A program made the translations under genes and the position numbers. A stretch of 37,159 nucleotides of DNA from a virus, in the IMG/VR virus record IMGVR_UViG_3300017773_000043, positions 1-37,159 of that record. One strand, given 5' to 3'. Under the pieces are notes generated by a model. The model was given only the letters and a program-made list of their open reading frames with translations. It made no database searches and was not told the origin of the DNA. Positions 30,638 to 37,159 of the stretch are shown piece by piece. Position 1 is the stretch's first letter; each line of letters opens with the position of its first letter.

Positions 30638-33070
30638 TTATTCTCCGTTTGTTTTTCTACTTTCACGAACTGTTTTTACTAGTTCATTATAGTTCTTATC
30701 AGCGTCAGCTTTTGCTTTTAGTTCTAATTCTTGCAATTCTATAGCAGATTTAGTATCTTGTACTCTTAAATCCGCTTCTATCTTCTCACGCTTAATCTGT
30801 GCATCTAGTTCTGCTTTCATTGCAGCAAGTTGTGCGTCTCTTGCATCATCTTCTGCTTTTTGCATTAATTGTTCTTTTTCAAGCTGTAGCTGTTGCTGGA
30901 ACATTTCCATTTGTGGGTTTTGTTGTGCTGCGGCTTGTGCCTGTGCCATAGCCTGTGCTTGACCTGTAACTTGTTGTGTAGCTTGTGCTGCCATCATAGC
31001 AATTTGGTTCATAACTTCTGGCGGCATTTGACCGTCTTCCATAGGCGGTAACGGTTGACCCATTGCTTGTTCTATTTGCTGTCTGTACAACATAGACTGG
31101 TGCTCTTGAATATTAGCACCTATAGCCTGCATTGCAATAGGGTTTTGTTGAATCATAGGGTTTTGCATAAACGCACTATGTGAAGCAATATAAGCTTCGT
31201 GGTTTTGGAAAGGGTACGCTTTTATAGGATTACCTGTCATCGCGGCTTGTTGTTCGCTTATTGGGTCTCTTGCAGGTACTTCTTCCTCTGGCGGTAATAA
31301 CGCATCAATATCTTTAATATTTAACGCTATATACATTTTTCTGTAAGATTCTCTTAAATCATGTAAATCAGGTGCCGCTTGTGCCATTTGTAGTTGTGCT
31401 TGGGCTAACGTTATTCTTTGCGTCATACTAAAGATATTAGGGTCACTAACAGGAATAACATCTACTGAATTATCGAAATCTTGCTTAAATACGCTTTCTG
31501 ACGCACCTTGTACTTGATATGGGTATTCTGGTGGTAAAAACTCGCCAAATACTCTTTTTAGAATTTTAAACTCACATCTTTGTGCATAATGTAATCTTTT
31601 ATGGATAGCAGACATAACTCTTTGTCCTTTTTCCATAAGTGCTACTGTTGTACCTACAGGTGCCTCAGAATTACCGTCACCTGTCGGATTTTCTACAGTA
31701 GCTGCAAATCTTTTACCTGAATCTACTAATGCTCCTAATAACGTAGCTAAAGTACCGCTTGGCTCTTTATAAGGTAGCGGAAGGAAAGAATCTTGTAATC
31801 TTCCTCCTGGAGCATCCACATCTCGCCATTCTCCAGGCTGTAGTGGGTCGTCATGTCGTTGAATATTCAATCCACGTGATTTAAATCCTGCAGGAAGGTT
31901 AGAAAGCGTTCCTGCGTCTATTAATTGGCGTAAAATCGCGGTAACTGACTTAGTTAGTCCGCCCATCATGTGAATTAAGCCGAATCCGTAGAAACCTAGT
32001 CCTGGAAGAAACTTATAATGAGTAAAATACTCAATTTTCTTCTTCATAGGGTCTTTTTCTTGATAATTTTCTCTAATTGCTAGAATTTTATTGTTATCTT
32101 TGCAAATAGTAACGATATACGGCAGTGCTAAGCCTGTTTCTTCGCCATTTTCGTCTGTATCTTGATATCCTTCTAAATCTAAGTCTACATGCATCTCTAA
32201 AAGCGTGTATTCTTCGTCATTTACTGTTCTAGTTAGTCCTTGTAGCTCATCTATCTTGTCATCTACTTCAGTATTGTCTATAGAACTTCCTGGAGCCGAC
32301 ATATCCATGTCTTTATAAAAACCTGATAGCTGTAATTTACGTAATTCGTTTTCGTTCATGTGAATTACGTGGGTAATTCTAGGAGAAGTTAATAAATCTA
32401 CCGCATAATACGGAACTACTAAATCTTCTGCTTTTACAAAACGTGCTACAGCTCTACCAACAGCAGGGTCGTAGTAAACTTTTTTAAATGCTGAGCCTGA
32501 TAACGGTAAATAAAATAAAAGTTGGTCCATTTCTGGGTCATATTCTTCCATTTTATACGTTATTTGATAATTCATGAAGTTTTTGACACGATTTGCTTTT
32601 TCCATCTTAGCGTTATCCGCCATTCCTAAAACTTCTGTATCTACTGGTCCTCCAGCAGGTAATAATTCTTTATAAGCTTGGGCTTGGAACTGTGTTACTG
32701 CTTCTGCAAGTATTGGGTGGTGTACTCCTGAAGCACCAACAAAAGGTTGTGACCTAGAAGTTGAATTTATTCCTAATAAATCTAGTCCTTCTGTATAGGT
32801 TTGAAACCAATCGTTTCTAGAATCTAAATCGTCTTCAAAAGAACTGACTAATTCTGTGGCTATAGTATTTAATTCACGCTCGTCTAAACTGTCCGCTAAG
32901 TTTTCTCCGAACTTTGAAAAGTTTTCTTCGGGCATATCGCTGCCTCGAACTATTGAACCGTCTGGTTGTACAAAAAGTTCAGTTTCTTCTTCGGGCTGTG
33001 CCATGATTTCAAGCTCTATAGCTTCAGAATTATCAGGTACTGCGGAAATTGCTTGTTTTTCAATAGCCAT
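30638..33070 (-). CDS. Portal protein, podovirus (P22-type)
   Basis: The 810-residue size and order of parts fit a P22-like portal: an acidic N-terminus, DDLDSRNDWFQTYTEGLDLL, a core with SGSAFKKVYYDPAVGRAVAR, FLPGLGFYGFGLIHMMGGLT and NPTGDGNSEAPVGTTVALME, then a long helical C-terminal barrel rich in Gln, Met and Ala (about residues 640-800). The portal is the dodecameric DNA entry ring and packaging motor platform. It follows the large terminase by 26 nt. No clear ribosome site precedes the start, but the reading frame is unambiguous. Confidence 0.93.
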   Translation of the reverse strand: MAIEKQAISAVPDNSEAIELEIMAQPEEETELFVQPDGSIVRGSDMPEENFSKFGENLADSLDERELNTIATELVSSFEDDLDSRNDWFQTYTEGLDLLGINSTSRSQPFVGASGVHHPILAEAVTQFQAQAYKELLPAGGPVDTEVLGMADNAKMEKANRVKNFMNYQITYKMEEYDPEMDQLLFYLPLSGSAFKKVYYDPAVGRAVARFVKAEDLVVPYYAVDLLTSPRITHVIHMNENELRKLQLSGFYKDMDMSAPGSSIDNTEVDDKIDELQGLTRTVNDEEYTLLEMHVDLDLEGYQDTDENGEETGLALPYIVTICKDNNKILAIRENYQEKDPMKKKIEYFTHYKFLPGLGFYGFGLIHMMGGLTKSVTAILRQLIDAGTLSNLPAGFKSRGLNIQRHDDPLQPGEWRDVDAPGGRLQDSFLPLPYKEPSGTLATLLGALVDSGKRFAATVENPTGDGNSEAPVGTTVALMEKGQRVMSAIHKRLHYAQRCEFKILKRVFGEFLPPEYPYQVQGASESVFKQDFDNSVDVIPVSDPNIFSMTQRITLAQAQLQMAQAAPDLHDLRESYRKMYIALNIKDIDALLPPEEEVPARDPISEQQAAMTGNPIKAYPFQNHEAYIASHSAFMQNPMIQQNPIAMQAIGANIQEHQSMLYRQQIEQAMGQPLPPMEDGQMPPEVMNQIAMMAAQATQQVTGQAQAMAQAQAAAQQNPQMEMFQQQLQLEKEQLMQKAEDDARDAQLAAMKAELDAQIKREKIEADLRVQDTKSAIELQELELKAKADADKNYNELVKTVRESRKTNGE

Positions 33071-33096
33071 GTTGATAAATCATAGTATGATTTTGA

Positions 33097-34623
33097 TTAA
33101 TAATAAACCCTTTCGCCTTCATAATAACTTTCTTCCTCGAAATAATCACTAGTTAATTGTAAGAAGCCACCTTCTCTAAACCTTGCCAACGCCAATGTTG
33201 TAGCATCAACGAGGTCATCGTTTTCACCACCAGGAAAATCAGAAACTTCTTCCATAAGTTCTTCGCCAAACCTATTATCAGGCACCCAAACGCGTCCGTC
33301 TTGGAAAATTGGTGATACAGAATTTAATCTAGCGATTTTATCTTGACCTTTTCCTGGACTAAAAGTATTTACAGGTATACCTGCTCTACGTAATTCTTGC
33401 ACTAAAGGTATACCACTAGCTTTTGCTTCAATAATTACTGTATCAGGTACCCAATATTCGTATAAACGTAATGCTTCTTGTTTTAATTCAGGAAAATCAA
33501 ACCTTTCTTTGATACAATCTATCAAAATTAAGTGGGCTTCGTTACCGTGATATACTTCGTCACCTATTTTTCCTTCTGGGTACCAAACGCCCCATGTTGT
33601 TATAGCCGTAAAGTCAGCTCTTTCTGATTTTAAAAATGCTGTATCGTAACTTTGTATAATATAATCGCATTTTGGTGGTGTATTTTCGTCCCAAACGTTA
33701 AACCAGTCTTTAGGAATAATCGAAATACCCTCACCTGTAGGTCTTTGCATGTACTGTGCCGCCCATTTAGACGGACTTACCGAAGCTTTTATACTTTCAA
33801 GTTCTTCTAACTTCCAAAATTCTTTCCATAAAGGTTTTCCGCTAGGTAAAATTGCAGGAAATTCTATAATTTCCCACTGGTCTGAACCTTCGTCTTGTGC
33901 CATTTTTCTAGTTAATCTACCTGTTAGGTCTTTTTTATTCCAACGGGTCATAACTATAACGATTGCACCTCCAGGCTGTAGCCTCTGACGAGGTCCTGCC
34001 ATAAACCATTCGTAAGCTTCTTCTAACGCTTTGTCTGACATAGCGTCTTGTTCAGAATGTGGGTCGTCAATAATAAACAAATCTGCACCTCTACCCGCTA
34101 ACGCACCTCCGATACCTGCTGCGTAATACTCACCGCCTTTATTAGTAAGCCATTTACCAGCAGAACGGCTATCCGCTTTTAGTTCTGTTTCAGGAAATAA
34201 TTCTTTGTAATCGTCGCCGTCAATTAAATCCCTAACTTTCCTACCAAAATTAACTGCAAGGTCAGCGGTGTGGGTCGCTTCTATAATTTTTAACTTAGGG
34301 TTTTTACCTAAAAGGTACGCAGGAAATAAATGCGATGCAAACTCAGACTTTGTATGTCTAGGCGGCATATTGATAATTAAACGTTTTAATTTGCCACTAG
34401 CTATATCATCAAAAGCTTTAGCCATTTTTACGTGATGGTCGCCGTTAATAAATTCAGACCATATAGATTTTACAAAATCCATAAAGGTACTTGTAGCTTT
34501 TTCTTGAAACTCACGTTTTTCTAGTTCTTCTAATAAAACAGTAAACTCTTTAGCTTCTGCTTTGCTAAGATACGCAAGGTCTATATTTCTTAAAGCTTTT
34601 AGCTTATCAGCGTTACTAGTCAT
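33097..34623 (-). CDS. terL: Terminase large subunit
   Basis: The 508-residue protein has an N-terminal ATPase with a Walker A variant PPRHTKS (87-93), Walker B DLFIIDD (181-187) and the coupling motif MTRW (225-228), and a C-terminal RNase H-fold nuclease with acidic residues at D327 (SYDTAF), E399 (IIEAKASG) and D470/D473 (NDDLVDAT). It powers DNA packaging through the portal and cuts concatemers. The start overlaps the upstream gene by 8 nt. No small terminase subunit was identified next to it. Confidence 0.95.
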   Translation of the reverse strand: MTSNADKLKALRNIDLAYLSKAEAKEFTVLLEELEKREFQEKATSTFMDFVKSIWSEFINGDHHVKMAKAFDDIASGKLKRLIINMPPRHTKSEFASHLFPAYLLGKNPKLKIIEATHTADLAVNFGRKVRDLIDGDDYKELFPETELKADSRSAGKWLTNKGGEYYAAGIGGALAGRGADLFIIDDPHSEQDAMSDKALEEAYEWFMAGPRQRLQPGGAIVIVMTRWNKKDLTGRLTRKMAQDEGSDQWEIIEFPAILPSGKPLWKEFWKLEELESIKASVSPSKWAAQYMQRPTGEGISIIPKDWFNVWDENTPPKCDYIIQSYDTAFLKSERADFTAITTWGVWYPEGKIGDEVYHGNEAHLILIDCIKERFDFPELKQEALRLYEYWVPDTVIIEAKASGIPLVQELRRAGIPVNTFSPGKGQDKIARLNSVSPIFQDGRVWVPDNRFGEELMEEVSDFPGGENDDLVDATTLALARFREGGFLQLTSDYFEEESYYEGERVYY

Positions 34624-35695
34624 TTAATAACGTTCTTATGTAATCATCAAGTTGGTCAAAAGGTATTTCGTCTACAATATCTAGTTTACTAGGGTCTAAA
34701 GCAACAACAGTTTCTCCTTCACCTTTCATAGCTCTCGGAGGAAAACGTAAAGCGTCATAACCTTCTTTAGTAAAAACATCTGCGAAATCTTTATCTATAT
34801 TCATAGGTGTTTTACTACGCATAAACTGTTCACCACGTAAAACTTGATTTATATCGAAATCTAGTTTTTCTGAACCTAGTCTACTAGGGCGTCCACGATA
34901 CATTTCTAGATTAGTTAGTTTTTGTAACATATCTTCAGGAATATTGTTTACATCAAGTTCTTTTTCAAATCTAGGTTGTAAAACATATCCAGAGCCTGGA
35001 CTACCTTTACTAGGTAATCCTTCTACGTATCTTGTAAATCTAGGGTCTTTAGGGTTCACTAACGAATAAATACCTCCTCTAGATTGTTTTTGTCCTGTAG
35101 GAAGTTCTAGGTTTTTTAATCCTGTTGTTTGACTGCCGTGAAATAATAAATCTTGTTTAGGTTGTAAATTAAGTTCGCCTTGTACTGCTTTAGGTAATGT
35201 TTTAGGTGAAGTTGTCGGTTCTAAATTTGGTGTAGCTTTTTCTTTAGCTATCATATCGTTTAGTTGTTTTTCCTTTTTGTCCGCTTTTTTCCTGAACCGT
35301 TCTGAAGCATTAAATGCCGCGTCACCATCTCCAGAGCCCATGTTTCGCAGTTCACGTTGTTGGTCAAACCTAGCTTGTTTTATTTCTGCTTGCAACTTTT
35401 CTGCCTTACGCATAAGTGGTGAGCCTGGAACAAAAGGCAACATACTCGCACCCATCATTAAGCCGCCCATCATAGGACTGCCTTCGTCCATCATAAACTT
35501 ACCTTCACGTACACCCTGTACGTCACCGAATCCTGGAATAAATTCAGATAAAAACGTCATGTTTTCCGCTAAACGTTGTGCACGGTAGTTATCTGAAATA
35601 ACTCCTTTATCTAATAGAAAGTTAGCAATAGCTTGTTGTTGTTTTTCCAACGGTGATGGTTCGTAAGGTGCTATTGTGCCTGTAGGTTCAGCCAT
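34616..35695 (-). CDS. ADP-ribosyltransferase-like virion/polyvalent protein
   Basis: The N-terminal part (about 46-100) has FLSEFIPGFGDVQGVREGKF, then Met/Gly-rich MMGGLMMGASMLPFVPGSPL, a module I associate with phage polyvalent proteins. A charged helix follows (about 95-155). The C-terminal half resembles ADP-ribosyltransferase folds: LLFHGSQTTGL (H186), RGGIYSLVNP (Y210), KEGYDALRF and GETVVALDPS (E328), matching an H-Y-E triad order. It starts just after a promoter and precedes terL, where a small terminase might be expected. ADP-ribosylation of a host target is inferred from the fold and needs structural checking. Confidence 0.8.
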   Translation of the reverse strand: MAEPTGTIAPYEPSPLEKQQQAIANFLLDKGVISDNYRAQRLAENMTFLSEFIPGFGDVQGVREGKFMMDEGSPMMGGLMMGASMLPFVPGSPLMRKAEKLQAEIKQARFDQQRELRNMGSGDGDAAFNASERFRKKADKKEKQLNDMIAKEKATPNLEPTTSPKTLPKAVQGELNLQPKQDLLFHGSQTTGLKNLELPTGQKQSRGGIYSLVNPKDPRFTRYVEGLPSKGSPGSGYVLQPRFEKELDVNNIPEDMLQKLTNLEMYRGRPSRLGSEKLDFDINQVLRGEQFMRSKTPMNIDKDFADVFTKEGYDALRFPPRAMKGEGETVVALDPSKLDIVDEIPFDQLDDYIRTLLND

Positions 35696-35701
35696 AGGCT
35701 A

Positions 35702-35730
35702 AGTATATGCTAACTCTAGGCTATTTGCAA
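35702..35730 (-). promoter_or_regulatory. Sigma70-type promoter before the ART/terminase operon, probably leaderless
   Basis: On the minus strand TTGCAA (35725-35730, 4 of 6 to TTGACA) and TATACT (35702-35707, 5 of 6 to TATAAT) are exactly 17 nt apart. The ATG of the next gene begins 6 nt after TATACT, where transcription would start, and no Shine-Dalgarno sequence is present. It lies in the 69-nt gap after the 47-aa gene. Confidence 0.6.
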
Positions 35731-35764
35731 AGCAAAAGGCTAAAATAAAGTAAAGGAGAAAAAG

Positions 35765-35908
35765 TTATGAGTGGAGTTCTTGGTTCGCGGATTGTTTTTC
35801 TTTAGCCTTACGGTCTTTGAATATTCTTTCGAAGTTAGCGTTGAACTTTTCGCGGTCCGTGGGTCGTTGTCTACTACCTTTGCCGCCATGCCATTGTTTA
35901 TTCGTCAT
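35765..35908 (-). CDS. Small basic hypothetical protein (47 aa)
   Basis: An ATG at 35908 opens 47 codons reading MTNKQWHGGKGSRQRPTDRE, then an Arg/Lys-rich FNANFERIFKDRKAKEKQ. I know short phage proteins with this WHGGKG...RP...FxxNxxxIF pattern from many genomes, usually near spanin or terminase genes, with no known role. The start overlaps the end of the lipoprotein gene by 11 nt. It is the last gene of the lysis unit. Confidence 0.75.
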   Translation of the reverse strand: MTNKQWHGGKGSRQRPTDREKFNANFERIFKDRKAKEKQSANQELHS

Positions 35909-36284
35909 CTTTATCGTATTCCCTGTAATACTCAACAATAGATAAAATATCTCGTGTATATCTTTTTATTTCCGCCATGTTCATCGATAAGTTCTCATAC
36001 TGAGGCGTAGTCAACGCATAATACGCAACGGCGGGAGCTTTACCTTCTTGTACTAACTTTAGGTATTCTTCCATGATTTCTGGTGTAAGAACTTTCCATT
36101 CAACATTAACGGCTTGTATTTCTAATGGCAGCGGTGGATGGTACATAGGTGCAGGTAACGCAACCGTATTTACCTCTACAGGTTTGCTAGGTAACAAATC
36201 GCTCATAACTCCTAATGTAGAACAGCCTGTTAAAAAGAAGAATGAGCTTAGTAAAACTAAATGGTAGGACTTATTGATTTTCAT
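35898..36284 (-). CDS. Outer-membrane spanin (Rz1-like) lipoprotein
   Basis: A lipobox with its cysteine at residue 21 (LTGC) gives lipid attachment. A Pro-rich segment follows (LPAPMYHPPLPLEI) before a helical tail (VAYYALTTPQYENLSMNMAE). Phage outer-membrane spanins are short lipoproteins that bind the inner-membrane spanin to fuse the two membranes at lysis. It overlaps the i-spanin gene by 14 nt, the normal partner arrangement. Assignment rests on the lipobox, size, Pro-rich region and neighbour. Confidence 0.78.
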   Translation of the reverse strand: MKINKSYHLVLLSSFFFLTGCSTLGVMSDLLPSKPVEVNTVALPAPMYHPPLPLEIQAVNVEWKVLTPEIMEEYLKLVQEGKAPAVAYYALTTPQYENLSMNMAEIKRYTRDILSIVEYYREYDKDDE

Positions 36285-36660
36285 TAGTTGTTTCCTTCTG
36301 GACCGAAGTTAGCTCTACTAAGTCATTCATGACTTGTTTGCTGCCTTTATTAACGATTTTTTCTATTAGTCCAGGTTTGTTTAACGCAAGGTTATCTAAA
36401 TCGTGTTTAGCAAATGTGTTTTTAAGTTTATTGACTTCACGGAGTGCGTCTTGTTTTTGAGCTTCCAACTTTCCGAGGTCCGCGGAAAGTTGTTGTTGTT
36501 TAGCTAGGTATTGTTTTATAGATTCGTTTTGCTCGGTGATTTTACTTTCTAATATCACTTGATTCGCCTTAGACTGCGATAATTGGTCGAAAAGGTACTT
36601 CGAACCTGCCAAAGAAGCTACCAATAGGACTCCTAGAATCATGCTTAACTTAAATCCCAT
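36271..36660 (-). CDS. Inner-membrane spanin (Rz-like)
   Basis: Residues 5-24 form an N-terminal membrane anchor, followed by a long periplasmic coiled coil (about 26-85), and then the KHDLDNLALNKPGLIEKIVN block, a segment recurrent in Rz-like spanins of marine and T4-like phages. It works with the overlapping outer-membrane lipoprotein to disrupt the outer membrane. Its ATG lies 6 nt after a TATACT box, so its mRNA may be leaderless, like that of the ART gene. Confidence 0.85.
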   Translation of the reverse strand: MGFKLSMILGVLLVASLAGSKYLFDQLSQSKANQVILESKITEQNESIKQYLAKQQQLSADLGKLEAQKQDALREVNKLKNTFAKHDLDNLALNKPGLIEKIVNKGSKQVMNDLVELTSVQKETTNENQ

Positions 36661-36666
36661 ACCAAA

Positions 36667-36694
36667 AGTATAAACGCAAAAATTTTTTTCGCAA
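36667..36694 (-). promoter_or_regulatory. Sigma70-type promoter before the spanin genes, probably leaderless
   Basis: Minus-strand TATACT (36667-36672) with TTGCGA (36689-36694, 4 of 6) 16 nt upstream. The i-spanin ATG begins 6 nt after the -10 box and no Shine-Dalgarno is seen. The same TATACT plus 6 nt plus ATGG arrangement occurs at 35702. A/T-tracts upstream may act as an UP element. Confidence 0.55.
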
Positions 36695-36703
36695 AATTTT
36701 TTT
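36676..36703 (-). repeat. Tandem A/T-tract repeat at the spanin promoter
   Basis: Plus-strand GCAAAAATTTTTTT-C and GCAAAATTTTTTT-C lie next to each other at about 14-nt spacing, giving two phased, bendable A/T tracts across and just upstream of the -35 box. Confidence 0.75.
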
Positions 36704-36726
36704 CACTGGGGACTTATTTGAAAACT

Positions 36727-36773
36727 ACTTGCAAAAGCGGACGCAAGTCCAGGGGCGGGCGGGTGGGACCCGC
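36727..36773 (+). other. G-quadruplex motif with nested inverted repeats
   Basis: Plus-strand GGGG-C-GGG-C-GGG-T-GGG (36752-36767) is a four-run motif with one-base loops, the most stable class of intramolecular G-quadruplex. It overlaps a competing hairpin GCGGGT-GGG-ACCCGC (36759-36773). Just before lie ACTTGC/GCAAGT (36727-36732 with 36743-36748) and GGAC-GCAA-GTCC (36739-36750). The whole 36661-36858 gap has no gene; its plus strand from about 36780 onward is almost pure purine. An origin, packaging or transcription-control site is possible. Confidence 0.7.
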
Positions 36774-36858
36774 GAGCACACGAAAAAGGGGGGTATGGGG
36801 AGTCTGTGAGCGTGCAGAACAAGGGAGTAGAGACCAGAGAGCAAGAGAATGGGAGAGG

Positions 36859-36890
36859 AAAAGAAAAGCCCACTGAGGGAGCAGTGGGCT
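36859..36890 (-). terminator. Rho-independent terminator
   Basis: On the minus strand AGCCCACTG-CTCCCT-CAGTGGGCT (36867-36890) is a perfect 9-bp stem with a 6-nt loop, followed by TTTTCTTTTCC. It stands 13 nt after the stop of the partial gene at the right edge and ends that transcription unit. Confidence 0.93.
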
Positions 36891-36903
36891 CAGTCAGTCG
36901 AGA

Positions 36904-37159
36904 TTACTCGACTGTGATGAACTCAGACTTGATTAGCCTGTTCTTGTAGAACTGCCATATCTTTGCTGGAGTCTGGACTGTGTTGAACTCAGCAACTTTG
37001 TCAAGTGCGGAGTTAAGACCAGATGCGTCAGTTCCAATTAAGTCCTCAACAGTTAAGCTGTTATTATCAGCAGTAGCAAGTGCGGATATGATGCACTGTG
37101 CTTGATGAGGTAATGTATTAGCACCATCAACTTTGTTCAAAGTGATAGTAGAAGTCTTG
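36904..37159 (-). CDS. Hypothetical phage protein, N-terminus outside window
   Basis: The frame has no stop up to the right edge, so the true start may lie beyond; the visible in-frame TTG at 37140 is unlikely to be it because the sequence before it (TSTITLNKVDGANTLPHQAQ) reads as ordinary protein. The rest is helical with a C-terminal IWQFYKNRLIKSEFITVE. I associate short proteins with such an ending with late or middle genes in cyanophages and related marine phages, without known function. It is closed by a strong terminator. Confidence 0.65.
   Translation of the reverse strand, partial: KTSTITLNKVDGANTLPHQAQCIISALATADNNSLTVEDLIGTDASGLNSALDKVAEFNTVQTPAKIWQFYKNRLIKSEFITVE

Noticed and set aside
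35751-35805. Plus-strand AAGGAG followed by a 13-codon frame from 35767
   Set aside because: The ribosome site looks good but the frame ends after 12 residues, has no homologous feel and lies on the strand with no other genes; chance in A-rich DNA.
1-37159. tRNA genes, integrase, CRISPR array or insertion sequence
   Set aside because: Scanned by eye on both strands; no cloverleaf, no transposase or integrase motifs, no repeat-spacer array.

Overview
This window is most of a tailed-phage genome, very probably a podovirus with a P22-like tail. All convincing genes lie on the minus strand and are read from right to left, mostly with 1-14 nt overlaps. The DNA is AT-rich. Many proteins (fibre stem, scaffold, GroES, small tail proteins) look like families I know from uncultured marine phages. 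Lipoprotein signals and a CsgG outer-membrane pore mean the host is Gram-negative. I cannot name it, and a marine alphaproteobacterium is only a guess. No replication genes, integrase or tRNAs are visible, so early genes must lie outside the window. No small terminase was recognised.

Layout in transcription order (right to left). (1) 37159-36859: end of an unknown gene closed by a strong terminator. (2) 36858-35765: a GC-rich non-coding block with a G-quadruplex motif, a promoter, an inner-membrane/outer-membrane spanin pair and a 47-aa protein. (3) 35730-26812: a second promoter, an ADP-ribosyltransferase-like protein, large terminase, portal, two small proteins, GroES co-chaperonin, scaffold, head proteins and major capsid protein, ending in a UUCG-loop terminator. 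(4) 26811-22573: head-tail joining and tail proteins, including a P22 gp4-like factor. (5) 22576-15411: a 1351-residue fibre with about 51 copies of a 17-residue repeat and a C-terminal S74 chaperone domain, several small membrane or coiled-coil proteins, and a 629-residue tail protein. (6) 15411-12418: T4-type lysozyme, three very basic small proteins, a staphylococcal-nuclease-like enzyme and a holin candidate. (7) 12406-7626: the accessory cassette described next. (8) 7540-1: a 35-aa protein, a cupin-like protein and four large virion proteins, probably ejected with the DNA.

The most unusual part is the cassette at 7626-12406. It encodes, in order, CsgF, CsgG, a secreted curlin-like protein, a FecR-domain protein whose C-terminus also looks like curlin repeats, and a CHASE2-sensor class III nucleotide cyclase with its catalytic residues intact. 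The genes overlap by 50 nt, 92 nt and 4 nt, and both long overlaps encode a signal peptide in one frame and the preceding protein's C-terminus in the other. This looks like a self-contained unit that exports a fibre-forming protein through an outer-membrane pore, senses something in the periplasm and makes cAMP or cGMP in the infected cell. CsgG/CsgF have, to my memory, been noted in some marine phages. The full set with a matched FecR and cyclase is what I regard as possibly undescribed.
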